The translations under genes and the position numbers were made by a program. The notes beneath the pieces were generated by a model that did no database searches, was not told the origin of the DNA, and worked only from the letters and a program-made list of their open reading frames with translations. Below are positions 1-13,900 of a stretch of 64,000 bases of DNA, in pieces. The stretch is from Heterohyrax brucei. Taxonomy: Eukaryota > Chordata > Mammalia > Hyracoidea > Procaviidae. Location: assembly GCA_028571685.1 (NCBI GenBank), contig CM053143.1:153196329-153260328 (forward strand). The letters run 5' to 3'. Each line of letters begins with the position of its first letter. The stretch's first letter is position 1.

Positions 1-258
1 CTTATTTAGGGGCATCTGGAATCACTTAGTTTTAACTCATTATAGTTTCCCAATCAAATGGATAAATCCAGAACACTGACTCAGAAATTGTCATACTATT
101 TAGGACCTCTAACTGTGGTTAGGTTCAAATCTAAGATTAAAGACAATTCAAGGAGAACAAACCAAACCAAAGAAGAATGAGAGTTTACTGTTTACTGCTA
201 AAACTAGGGAAAAAGTTGCAAACGTTTGGATCTGGCTAACATATATCACATTGTCATA

Positions 259-420
259 GCCAGCCAAGCAGCTGCTGTAGAGTCAATTCTGATACATAGC
301 GATGCTATAGGTCAGTTTAGAACTGCCCCAAAGAGTTTCCAAGGAGCATGTGGTAGATTTGAACTACCAACCTTTTTGATTAGCAGCCGTAGCACATAAC
401 CACTACTCCACCAGGGTTTT
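259..420 (-). repeat. AfroSINE-type SINE
   Basis: Reverse-oriented copy: GAGTC..GACTC-type tail at the left, then CAGTTTAGAACTGCCCCA, and the head TTAGCAGCCGTAGCACATAACCACT ending ACCAGGGTTTTC. The family head resembles a tRNA and the tail matches the RTE LINE tail. Old, with many substitutions. Confidence 0.85.
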
Positions 421-815
421 CCGATCACATTGTCATATACTCCGCTTCACAGTCTTTTTCCTTAACTCTAACCTGTAATAACTGGAGTAGGTTTTGAATT
501 TTCTATATCTGACTGGCATTTAGAAAGAAATTTGCAATGAATCTTTCAGTTTTAGGTAAACATTAAGCACTAAACATAAGAGTAAATGTCCAAGTGGTTT
601 CACAGAACTGAAAGAAGGGAAACCAAATCTAATGTTTTTATTTTCTAGTTTAAGTTGTTTCAAGAATCAGATAATATAAAATAACTTGCAACAACTCAAA
701 AAGAGGGCCTGTCAGGTTTTTGCACAATTCCTACGGCACTTATCCATGACTCTGGCTGAAGTATAGAAGGTAGGCTTCTGTACTCAGCGCCAAGGTTGTG
801 TCTAGTACCCAGTAA

Positions 816-1031
816 CAGCCCAGTCGTTATGTGCTGTCAGTTGATTCCGACTCTTGGAGACCCCTAGTGTGCAGAGTAGAATTGCTTCATAACGTCTTCA
901 AAACTGTGACCTTTATGAAACACAAGGTCAGCCTGTATCCTGAGGTGCCTCTGGGTGGGCTCTACCCATCACCTGCCAACCTGTGGACTAGCAGTCCAGA
1001 GCTTAACCATTTGTACTACCCAAGGGCTCCT
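816..1031 (-). repeat. SINE, longer variant
   Basis: Reverse copy containing GTTGATTCCGACTC and AGCTTAACCATT. It has an extra internal segment (CTGGGTGGGCTC region) seen in a longer subtype. Abuts the next copy. Confidence 0.75.
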
Positions 1032-1037
1032 CTGGAG

Positions 1038-1206
1038 CCCAATAAAAACCAAAACCTACTGCCCTGGAGTCGATTCCGACTCATAGCGACCCTATAGGTC
1101 AGAGTAGAACTGCCCCATAGTTTCCAAGGAGCACTTGGTGGATTCAAACTTCTGACCTTTTGGTTAGCAGCTGTAGCACTTAGCCACTGGGCAACCAAGG
1201 TTTCCT
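1038..1206 (-). repeat. SINE
   Basis: Well-preserved reverse copy from an AACCAAAACCTACTGCC tail to ACCAAGGTTTCC. It forms a tandem same-orientation pair with the previous copy, inside LIAS intron 1. Confidence 0.9.
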
Positions 1207-1483
1207 GGAGCCCAATAAAAAGTACCAATTTGGAGTGCTTATGCAGTGCCTAAGTAAAGTACAGCATACAAAGCACTGACAAGCAGAAAAAAAGCCCTTA
1301 CCGTTGGCCCTGAAATACCTCCAAACAAACCAACACTAGAGGCTCTACCACATGGAATTGTAAGGACGTATAAATAAGATACTAGATGAAAAATATTTTG
1401 AACACTATCATTGGACATTCTGAGGGGATGAAAGGATAGGCATCCCACACCCTACGGCACACCCTGCTCGCCCGCCCGCTCAC

Positions 1484-1522
1484 CCGGGGTCCCAGGGTGC
1501 AGGCGGTGCAGCGTAGAGACAT
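1484..1522 (-). CDS. LIAS: LIAS coding exon 1 (lipoyl synthase, 5' end only)
   Basis: Lipoyl synthase is the mitochondrial radical-SAM iron-sulfur enzyme that inserts two sulfur atoms into protein-bound octanoate to make lipoate, the cofactor of pyruvate and 2-oxoglutarate dehydrogenases. Only the first coding exon is here: 13 codons reading MSLRCTACTLGPR, close to the human start, followed by a consensus donor GTGAGC at 1483-1478. It lies head to head with RPL9, as in human. The exon encodes the beginning of the mitochondrial targeting peptide; the catalytic CxxxCxxC part is beyond the left edge. The frame stays open upstream to an ATG at 1624, but homology supports the ATG at 1522. I found no second LIAS exon between 1 and 1480. 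Identification rests on the short peptide plus synteny. Confidence 0.85.
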
Positions 1523-1744
1523 CCCCTTTTTTGGCTTACTGAAATCCAGAAGCCGACAGACTCCCGGTAAAGGACGTATCGACAAACCGTCGCTCGATTT
1601 ATGACAGGGCATTTGAGACACCATAAACCGGTTGGAAGTTGAACCGCTCTGCGATTGGCTGCTTTAGCCTTACAGGCGTCGCGCAAACATAACGCAATAC
1701 GCAGGCTCCTTACGGCCCACAAGAACGTGATGACGGAAGACGTT
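1523..1744. promoter_or_regulatory. LIAS-RPL9 bidirectional promoter
   Basis: The 222 bases between the LIAS ATG and the predicted RPL9 transcription start must carry promoter signals for both genes plus the LIAS 5' UTR. Visible elements are ATTGG at 1654-1658 (a CCAAT box on the minus strand), a TGACG half-site, and ACGGAAG, an ETS-type site, at 1733-1739 just before the RPL9 start. There is no TATA box, as expected for CpG-type housekeeping promoters. Exact start sites are inferred. Confidence 0.8.
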
Positions 1745-1769
1745 CTCTCTTTGCCGCATCTACTGCGAG
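1745..1769 (+). other. RPL9: RPL9 noncoding exon 1 with 5'-TOP start
   Basis: A C followed by a pyrimidine run (1745-1752) then GCC, ending in TACTGCGAG with donor GTGAGG at 1770, resembles the human RPL9 5' UTR. The terminal oligopyrimidine start is the usual signal for growth-dependent, mTOR-controlled translation of ribosomal protein mRNAs. Exon 1 joins the acceptor at 2225/2226, one base before the ATG. Confidence 0.75.
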
Positions 1770-2226
1770 GTGAGGATGTTTCTAAATTCCATGGGCTCCG
1801 GCGATCTGAAGCCATCGGCTCCGGGAAAGCCGGTGCCGCGGTTCTGTCGCACGGAAACGTTACTTTGGTTGTTCCCCTGCGTGGCGAGCACGATATGCAC
1901 CTGGAAGCTCCGAGTTTCAGGCCTTGTCCTGGGACTTTAGGCTTCTGTCCCCACCCCCGCCTCCGCTGTTCCGGGATGTTGCTGCCAGGATGGGGCCCCG
2001 GGACTGGATAAGTGGTTTCGGTCTTACTTGCACCGGCGGGGGCTTATAATACCCATTTAGGGGTTGCAACTCCTTCCTGGAGACGTAGCAGTGGCTTCTC
2101 TCGGGCGCTGATCCGCCTCCCCGGGATTTCTGTGGGGCAGTCTCGGTAGGACTGGGACTCTGCGGATGGTGTGGTCGTAGACAGGTTCTGAGTCGGGTTT
2201 CTTATCCTGGGTATTTGTGTTTCAGA

Positions 2227-5313
<3,087 letters not shown>

Positions 5314-5499
5314 GGTCTAAGGTAGGTTCTTGTGGTGTCCATAAGTGAAATTGTTGCTTTAGTTGGGGTATTACTGTACTTGAGATTGAAGTTGTAATGG
5401 GAGAGTACACAGTTGCATTCTAGAATGCAGTAACTTTGGCAGACTAAAGGAAGGAATTGGCATGCATTTACTGTTGACCGAAGCCTGCTTGCACGGTGC

Positions 5500-5662
5500 T
5501 TAAGCCCTTGGCTGCTAGCTGAAAGATTGGCACTTAAAACCCACCAGCTACTCCACAGGTGAATTTGAAGCAGCAGTCTGCTTCTATAAAGATTTATAGC
5601 CTTGGAAACCATATGGGGTAGTTGTATAAGGTCTCTGAGTTGGAATTGACACTACAGCTGTG
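5500..5662 (+). repeat. SINE, AGTCTGCTTC subtype, in RPL9 last intron
   Basis: Forward copy with the internal insertion CAGTCTGCTTCTATAAAGAT typical of one subfamily. Poorly preserved at its left end. Confidence 0.75.
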
Positions 5663-5777
5663 TTTTTGGTTTTTACTATTAACTCAGTCTAACTTAAATT
5701 ATAAGTTGTTTAGAACTTTTCTGGGCAAGGGTATTGGATTATTGAGATTTACGGACATTCTTGTTTCTTTTCTGCAG

Positions 5778-5865
5778 TTGTCCAGCTACGGAAACAAGGC
5801 CGGAGGATTGCTAAGACTTGAGGGTGATATTTTAAGATGCAATAAAATTCCTTTTATTCATTTGG
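5778..5865 (+). other. RPL9: RPL9 last exon (3' UTR) with poly(A) signal
   Basis: A pyrimidine tract and CAG at 5775-5777 precede sequence resembling the human RPL9 3' UTR, including GATATTTTAAGATGCAATAA. The AATAAA signal is at 5841-5846. The cleavage point near 5865 is an estimate. Confidence 0.8.
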
Positions 5866-7400
5866 GTCTTTTGAATCTCTGCCTCTATCCTAAATACTAC
5901 TAGTCTTCAGTAATATGGACTGTGCTTTACAGTTAATTTGGAGAATAACAGTTGAGAGTTAAACTCGTGGGAAGAGTACAGCAGCAGGAGTGACATCTAA
6001 CAATGGTTATCTTTTAGCAAGACTTCATGGGAGAGAGGCATGCATCTGATTTTTTGAAGGAATAGTAAGAATATTCAGGCCAGAGGACAAGGCTCTTCAT
6101 TGGGTGTAGAACTTAAGTGACATCCTGCAAGTGTCTAAATTTGCTAAGCCATAAATTTGAGTATTTAGTGAGGCAGGCATTCCAGTCACTTGTGTGTCAG
6201 AACTATGAAAAACATGAAGTGGAGGAGTGATCCTTTAATTTGTAAATGACAGATGTCCTCTCAATTTTGTCCTCGTCCTCCTTCACCTTAGCCAATTGTC
6301 TTCCATACTCTAGACCTTATTTCTAAAAATCTTAACTTCGTGTGTTTTGATTTAAATACCTTATGATGCTGTATGACCTTGTCTAATTTCTGCCAGGTTT
6401 GTTTGCCACTTAAAATGCTTGTTGGCAGCTTCTCTATTTGGTGGACAACTTGTTGTCCAGCACTGATACATGTACGTGGAGAAGCAGTGGTTTGACAGAC
6501 TGTCTGGATTCAGTTGATTCTGACTCATAGTGACCCTTTAAGACAGAGTAGAATGCCTCATAGTGTTGCCAAGGCTCTAAATTTCTGGTGAAGCAGAGTG
6601 CCACATCTTTGTCTCACAGTGTGGCTGGTGAGTTCAAAGCCCTGACCTTTCTGTTAGTGACCAGTGCTTAACCACTCTTCCATAAAGGTTTCTGTTATTT
6701 TATTCTTAGCATTTGTAATTTAATACTCTATGGTTTTCTTGAGTCCCAGAGTGACATAAGGCACTTCATTCTCACCCAGAGGTCTTAAAAGACAGGTCAA
6801 GCAATCTTGCTTGTAAGAGGTCATAGTCTTGAAACCCCTGTGGAGCAATTATGCTTTGTACACATGTTCACAGAACAATATGGTTTACTTACCACATAAT
6901 TCCTGCAGAGTGTATGAGAGTGGGTTCTTTGTTTTGGGCACTGGTGTACCAGCAAGTAGTTCTCTGCTGAATGAATGATTCCCAGATTGCCAGGGATCTT
7001 TAAGGCATGAAATACCAGAGTAGAGGGAAGAATTTCCCAAGTGGCAATATAGAGAAGGTGTAGCACTGGGTGGTTGTTAATATGCTGCTAATGCTGTGAT
7101 GAGAATAAAAGGTTTCTCCCAAGAGTGAAATGGCCTGGCATTCTGGGCCTGGCCTTGTACAGGATAACGTCAGGGCTAGTTGCAGCAGAATAACTTTGGA
7201 ATACTAAATGGAGGTTCATTTGCCCCCTCCACCAGGGAAGACATCTGTGTTCCCAACTCAGAAAAATGTACTCAAAAGTAATGGGCCTATTAGTCACAGT
7301 TTAAGGGAAGGGAGGAGGAAGTTGTTGGGGACGGAGTTCAATGTCAAGTCCATCCATGTTTCATGGTTCTTAAAATTGACCAGATAGCTAAAGTATAAAT
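5866..7400. other. RPL9-KLB intergenic interval
   Basis: This is the space between the converging 3' ends. Apart from a SINE at about 6500-6692 I recognise no gene, RNA or other repeat. The short open frames here have no recognisable similarity. Confidence 0.5.
6500..6692 (-). repeat. SINE between RPL9 and KLB
   Basis: Reverse copy from GTTGATTCTGACTCATAGTG to TTCCATAAAGGTTTC. Confidence 0.8.
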
Positions 7401-7416
7401 AATCAGTGTGAACCAG

Positions 7417-7422
7417 TTTATT
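7417..7422 (-). promoter_or_regulatory. KLB: Candidate KLB poly(A) signal
   Basis: AATAAA on the minus strand is the first canonical hexamer I could find downstream of the KLB stop, about 3.1 kb away. That implies a 3' UTR close in length to the long human one, with several SINEs inserted. A variant hexamer could be used instead. Confidence 0.4.
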
Positions 7423-7591
7423 TGAAATAAATTATATTGTAAATTAAGTGAAACATCACTTTGTACTGGCCTCCCTTTCCAGAGGCTCTTTAAAAACCAG
7501 TTTTGACCATTTTCACATACACTGAAGTTAGTAAAAGACATTGAATACACACAAGATTTTAAGAGAGTTTTTTTAGTCTTCATTAACAACA

Positions 7592-7792
7592 AAAATCAAG
7601 CCCGTTGCCCTTGAGTCAGTTCTGACTCAGCATCCCTATAAATCCCTCCATAAAAGCCACTGCCTACAGGTCAGTTCTTACTGACCCTGTGGATCATGGT
7701 AGAACTGCCCTGTAGCGTTTCTATCTGGCAGATGTGAACTGCCAGCTTTTTGGTTAATGGAGCGTTTAACTGCTATGATACCCATTTCCCTT
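7592..7792 (-). repeat. SINE with internal tail duplication
   Basis: Reverse copy in which the tail segment occurs twice (GAGTCAGTTCTGACTC, then GGTCAGTTCTTACTGACC). This suggests one copy inserted at the tail of another. Confidence 0.7.
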
Positions 7793-8321
7793 ATAAATCC
7801 CCCATAGAAAAACTTAGAATTAGGGAATTCAGGTACATGTTCAGAGTAAACAACAGTTGCTAGTTGAACTTAAAATTTTTGAGTAAGGAAATACTTGGGT
7901 AAGTAGAACTGGTCATGAGAGTAAGTACTTAAGGAATCTTGCACAGTTGTCTGAAAAAACGTAAAATCTGCAAGTAGCAAAAGTGAGGATGGGGTTAGGA
8001 ATCTTTCTACTTTAAGGAGTTAAAGAGACAAGTTCAAAAAAGCCATACTTGAAACAGTATACAGATGGTGAAAGCTAATGAATTTGTAAACCGTAATAAG
8101 GACAAGATATGTGATCAAAGAGTTGAAAATAAAAGCAGTATTACAGAAAGCAAAAACAAGTTAATTTCTAATACTTGCCAGTGCTATGGCAGATTTGCTT
8201 TTTCTGAACTTCACATGTTAAAAGGTTAGCAAGTTGGCGCTGAGTCAGCTGACAGTTTTCCTATGGAATACTCACTGGAGGTTTGGGGGACGGGCTGAAT
8301 ATGCATGGCACAAAATAATAA

Positions 8322-8512
8322 ATGGAGCCTTGGTGGCACAGTGATTAAAGCACTTGGCTGCAAACTGAAAGATAAGTGGTTTGGACCCACTAGTTGCTGT
8401 GTAGGAGAAAGATGCGGCACTCCACTTTGGTAAAGATTTACAGCCTTGGAAACCCTATGGAGCAGTTCCACTCTGTTGTGTAGTTATCACTGTCAGTTGG
8501 ATTGACACCAAC
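8322..8512 (+). repeat. SINE, AGATGCGGCACTCC subtype, in KLB 3' region
   Basis: Forward copy starting GGAGCCTTGGTGGCACAGTG. On the KLB transcript it is antisense. Confidence 0.85.
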
Positions 8513-8596
8513 ATATTTTAACAAAACAGAATTAACCTCTTCTTACTATATCTACTGATAGCCTCAGGATGACAGGGTTCTCAAGATAAAGTCCTA

Positions 8597-8655
8597 GCAA
8601 ACCCATTGCCACGAAGTCCATTCTGACTCAGCAACCTACAGGACAGAGTACAAAG
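8597..8655 (-). repeat. SINE tail fragment
   Basis: Only the 3' part is present: ACCCATTGCCACGAAGTCCATTCTGACTC as a reverse tail, then GGACAGAGTA. Confidence 0.6.
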
Positions 8656-9014
8656 TGTACCTGAAAACTGCTAGGATTGGGTGAGTATGTGCCATGGGAG
8701 CAGTGAGGAGAATCTGAAGGAAAAAAAAATACTAAAATTTGGCCAGCCAAGTGCAGTGATTTCCCATCACTGCATTTGCTTTGAGTTAACCAGTTACATT
8801 GATTCATACATGGTATCATTGTAACTTGATGCTGTTTAGTAACAATTAGAATCTCAGTTATGTAGTAACATTGCTTTGTAAGATAAACCAAAACAAAAAG
8901 CAAATCCCTAGACCTGAAACAGAACAGCTGTCTTAAATAGAGGGTAGTTGTCTAGCAAAGCTTTTAAAACAAAAGAGCTTTCCTGTAATTAATTGATACA
9001 CTCTAAGTTCCTGA

Positions 9015-9160
9015 ATACCTTGGTAGTATAGTGGTGAGATGCTAACAACTGGTAACCAGAAAGTTGGCAGTTAAAAGCTGCCAGGCACTCCTTTGGAAAC
9101 TGGGACAGTTCTCTGTAGGGTCCATATGAGTTGGAATCGACTTAAACAGCACTTTTTTTT
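9015..9160 (+). repeat. SINE in KLB 3' region
   Basis: Forward copy from ATACCTTGGTAGTATAGTGG to GAGTTGGAATCGACTTAAAC. Confidence 0.85.
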
Positions 9161-9946
9161 GCTTTAAATTCTTGGAGGGGATAGACAGGTAAGCTGCTGT
9201 GTGGAGTGGATGCTTATTTAAATGTTGACCAACCTAGAGAAAAGTGATGCATGTTAAATGTTTCTCTTTGCAGTCTTTAGAATGTCAACAAGTCTTCAGC
9301 ATAGAAAGTCATTCTCCGGTCAAGTTCAGATTTTAAAATTTAAGTTAATCTCAGCCTCTGGAAGTGCTGTGTGAGATAAACAGTTGTAATTCATTCAGAC
9401 CAACACTGCATTGCATCTAGAGCCACAGGTGGCTCGATTCAGATACTGCTGCATTTGACACCTTGACAGCTCTGTAATATCAGTAAAGCTCCTTAGCAGG
9501 GACAGCAAGTCTTTACTGAATAATCTCACCACTGTTGATAATAAGTTTGGCATCTTTTTAGAATGTTAGCTTTCTGAAGTATATAATTTTTGACATCTCC
9601 CACTAATCAGATGAGTAGGAATGATGCCACTTTGTCTGAAGGGGCAGTTGCACTGTGAGATTGAGTGATGACTGTTCACGGACAGGTGGCTCTAGCTGTC
9701 ATTAGCCTTAGGCTGATCTTTGAAGTTACATGCTTTGAGAGCTCACAGAATTAGATAATTTAGAAATGTATGATAGTTTTTTTTTCCTATCGGGAGAAAC
9801 AAAGGAATTGCTGTGCATAAGTCTGTACTGTAATGGATATATAGATAAGCATTATTTACCCTATTGTATTTTTTTCATTTCTCCTATTAAAAGGGAAAGC
9901 ACTTGGTTAGAGGTAACAGTATATCACTGACTATCCAGTTGAAAAG

Positions 9947-10152
9947 GAGCTCTGGTGGTGTGCTGGTTAAAGCACTCAGCTACTAACCAAAAGGTGTGTG
10001 ATGTGAACTTACCTGCCACTATGAGAGAGAGCTGTGGCAGTCTGCTTCCATAAAGATTATAACTTTGGAAATCCTGTGGGGCAGTTCTGTTCTGTTCTGT
10101 TCTGTAGGATGGTTGTGAGTCAGAATTGACAGCATTGGGTTTGGTTTCATCC
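9947..10152 (+). repeat. SINE with (TTCTG)n expansion
   Basis: Forward copy starting GGAGCTCTGGTGGTGTGCTG. The family motif GCAGTTCTACTCTGTCC has become a run of about four TTCTG units at 10085-10105. Confidence 0.85.
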
Positions 10153-10532
10153 AGTCCAAAGAAGAGTTTTAAATCTTTGCAAAGGGATCTAACGAGAACA
10201 TTTCACTTTTTAAAAGTAATTTACCTTAAGTAACTACTGGTATTTATAGAAGAAAGCTAGAGAAGAATGATGGTAAACAGTTTATCAGACTTCATAAAGT
10301 AATGTACCAGGTAATCCTCATAGCTTATCTGAGCAAAGCCTTCATCTTCAGATTTAACAGCTGAATTTGTATGTCAACACCTAGGAAAATTCTTTCGAAC
10401 CACATAGCAGAGACATTGATTGTCATCACCTTGGTTACCACCAGTTTCTCAGGTTGTCTTTGTACAAATTCTCTAAATTACCAGTAAATGGAACTGGAGT
10501 GAATTGCCTAACTTCCTACTGTGCAGATCAGT

Positions 10533-10921
10533 TTAGCTAAGAACTCTCTTGTGGCTTTTCCTTAATGGTATGTGTTGTAAGTTCTTTGCTTTCCAAAATT
10601 TTCTTCTCTTTCGTTTATGAAAAATGGTGAGTGATAGAAGTAGTACCAAGGTGGAGAAAAAGCAACAGCCAAAGAATATCAGTGGTTTCTTCTGTACAAG
10701 AAATAAACAGACTGTGCAGTCTGGGTTTCTTTGTGTCTGACTGCATCTAGGATTGCTGTTTTCAGAAGGGAAGCCACTGCCACTGATCAGTTTGTTGTAA
10801 AACTCGATTGAAGATTTAGCTTTGAGATCAGATGTGAAGAATCCAAATCTGGGTTTAGATTTTTCTTCTGTCAGTTTGAATGCAAAATAGCCTTTGATTT
10901 TGACTTTGTCAATCAGGTATG
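10533..10921 (-). CDS. KLB: KLB exon 5: end of KL2, membrane helix, tail
   Basis: Residues 917-1045, read by hand from the reverse complement. It starts [17 protein letters not shown] after a TTTCAG acceptor and ends with stop TAA at 10535-10533. A cysteine-containing stalk ([14 protein letters not shown]) is followed by the helix [20 protein letters not shown] and the basic tail [18 protein letters not shown]. The last residues RKSHKRVLS are one residue longer than human. The 3' UTR continues toward lower coordinates. Confidence 0.95.
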
Positions 10922-13900
10922 CTGAAAAATACCAAAAAATGGATATTAGTCACAGAGTATAAAATATCTTTGAATAATAATTTAGTTTTCACTGAAAGAA
11001 GCTAAAGTCTCGCGAATATAAAAGGCAATGGTTTTCATAAATGGGTTAACATCAGTTATGATCTATGTAGAGGAGGTAAAAATATGTGTAATAATGAAAA
11101 GTTTTAAAAGATAATTGAAGTAAAACTTTGTGAATAATTCAAAAACACTTTGGAAAACCAATTTCAGTGGAAACATGAAGGTAAAATATACCTGTCACTT
11201 CTGTTGAGAGGGTCACAAGGAGAAAATTCTTGCTTATTTGACCTGATTCTAAATCTCCGACATGCCCTGTGTGCTGCCCAGCATCCATGCATCATTTCTT
11301 TTAGTCCATTCATTCTCCTATAATCAACTGTTAGTATACCTTCCCTCCCTGCTCAGACTTAAAGCAGCATCTCCTCTCATTCTAGCTTTGAGGTGATGAA
11401 CTGATTTCCTACTTGATTGAAAGACTGAGCACTCAGAGAGGTTCTTCCTCCTCCCATAATCACGTCTACCACCTACTGGCATGTGCAGTCGTATGTTCTG
11501 CCCTCCCTTCTGTCGGATGACCTGTCTGTGCTCTTAGAAGAATCTGACTCGTCAGTTTACTAAGCTAATTCTCTTGCTTACTCCAGGATATTGCTTTGTC
11601 GGTTCTTCCTGCTCCTTTCTCATGTATTTAGGCCCACTACCAGATCATTTCCAAGAACCATGGGATAGCTTCTGTCTTACAGGAAACGCCTTTGACTGCA
11701 CACCCACCTCTAGCTAATTTTTAACAGCACTGGCTCCTGTTCAGACTTTTTGTGATTTCACCTCATCTCCTTCACCTCTGAATATTGAAGTGTTCCAAGA
11801 CACAGCCTTTCTCTTTGGATTTGTATTATTTTTTCTTTTTATTGTGTATTAACAATTTTACAGTCTGTATCATGTTGCCATGTAACACCCAGAACTTTCA
11901 CCTGTATTCTAGCTGCCCCCCTCCCTGCCCACGTGACAGCATGCTTCCCCTTTGTGTGGAACTCCCTATGATTTTGATAAAGGTCTAGCCTTCCTCACCC
12001 ATCAACTCGGCTCCAGGAAAGTGTCCCTCAGACAACCCCATGTACATTTTTAACATGTTTGTTCACCTCCAATAGGTATGGTCCAGGTCAGTCATTGGGG
12101 AGCTATCCCTGGTGCTACCTTAGCCTTGTCTATGCGTGCTCTCTTAGTGATCTCATACAGCCTTAATTGTTTTAAATACCAGTCATTTGCTCTTGACTCC
12201 CAAATTTGTGTCTTAGCCAAGATATCTTCTCTGAACCTGAGACTTATATCTATTAGCCTACTGGCATCTCTAATTGGATGTCTAATATTAATCCCTTAAA
12301 CCCAACCTATGTAACACCAAATACTCATCTCCACTCCATACCTCCAAAACCTATTTTTACCAAAGTTTCCTTTGACCTGGTGTCTTAGTCATCAGGCACT
12401 CTCTAACAGAAATGCCTTAAGTGGAAGACTTGAGCAAAGAAAAGTTTATTCTTACATAGTCCAGTAGTCTACAAGTCCAAATTCAGGGTGTCCAGGGGAA
12501 GGATTTCCCTGTGTGTTGGCTCTGGATTGTGTAAGAATAAACTTTTCTTTATTAAAGATATCTACTTGTATTTGTTTTAGAACAGTACCAGATGGCTGAG
12601 ACAGAATTTGGTATAAAGAGTGGAGTGCTCCTCTGACAGATACCTAAAATGTGGAACTCATTTTGAAACTGGATGGAAGAAGAATCCAGGCAAACTGCTA
12701 ACATGTAAGAAGGGGGCAGATGGTGAGAAAGGTGGTGGCAGCAGCAAACCCACAGAGCAAAAATGCTGAACAGCTGTGTGCAGGAGGCTTCCTGGTGGAG
12801 TGGGGTGCCTCCAGACACTTAAATTGGTAGAGTTATGCTTGCTGCTGCATGGAGCAAGAGAGCTGAGTGTCTGTGTACAAGAGGCTTCCTGGCAGAGTGG
12901 GGTGCCTCCTGGTACTTAAATTGATGGAGTTACAGAGCTTTGGAACACTTGCACCAGCAGGGCAGACGGGGACATTAGGCCCAGGCCATGAGGCCATAGG
13001 AAGCAGAGAGTGGGAACCTCATACCATCAAGAAAGCAGCACTGAGAGTAGAGCATGTCCTTCAGACTTGAGGTTCCTGTGCCAAGATGCTCCATGAACAA
13101 AGACTGATGGCAACACAAGGACTTAATCCTCCAGAGCCGACAAAAAGGGAACACCTTCCCTTGGAGTGGTTACCCTGAATTTAGCCCTGTAGCCTATTGG
13201 ACTGTGTAAGAATAAACTTGGCTTTGTTAAACCCATGTGCTTGGTGGTATTTCTGATAGAGCAGTACTAAGTAACTAAAACATCTGGTCAATGGCCACTC
13301 TGTTTTAGTTGCTCTAGCGAAAACCTTAGAATCATTCTTTGTTCCTCTGTCATATGCTACCTCCAGTCCTGTTGACTCAGCCTTCATAGTACAGCTAGAG
13401 TCCAGCCACTTAATCACCATCTCCATTCTTAACACTCCGATCTAAGCCACCATTATCTCTTAGACCAATGCAAGTCTTCCTGTTGCTGTCCTAGCTTCTG
13501 TACAGTGTGTCAACAAGAGTGACCAGGATGATTCTTTTAAAACCTAAGGCGACCATTCACTCTTCTGTTTAAAGCTTTGTCTTCCTGTCTTTGAATACAA
13601 GCAACAGTTACTACAGTGGTTTAGTAGACCCTGTATAGTATACCTAAACCATTCTTTTACTTCGTTGACCACTTGTGTTTCCTCCTTGCTCATCCTCCAG
13701 CAACTCTACCTTCTTTTTTTTATTTTTAACTTGACTGAGTGAAAATGTACATTCCCGTATAAATTTACATGCCCACCTATATGCAGCTTCCACTGCTCTC
13801 CCTGTCCGGTGACTGCACACTATTCCTCTCTGCTCCATACATTTCTCATCCTCCCAACAGCCTCCTTTCCACTCCTCTCCACCTACTCTGACTACCTTCT

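Larger units (their letters stand above)
1445..2175. other. CpG island over the LIAS-RPL9 start
   Basis: CG dinucleotides are dense here and rare in the flanking AT-rich DNA. The island covers LIAS exon 1, the shared promoter, RPL9 noncoding exon 1 and the first part of RPL9 intron 1. Boundaries were set by eye. Confidence 0.75.

Noticed and set aside
1..1480. LIAS exon 2
   Set aside because: Searched the minus strand for the conserved exon 2 peptide and found nothing; it presumably lies beyond the window.
1655..2011. 118-codon open frame over the RPL9 promoter
   Set aside because: It runs through the promoter, the noncoding exon and intron 1 of RPL9; long frames are expected in CpG islands.
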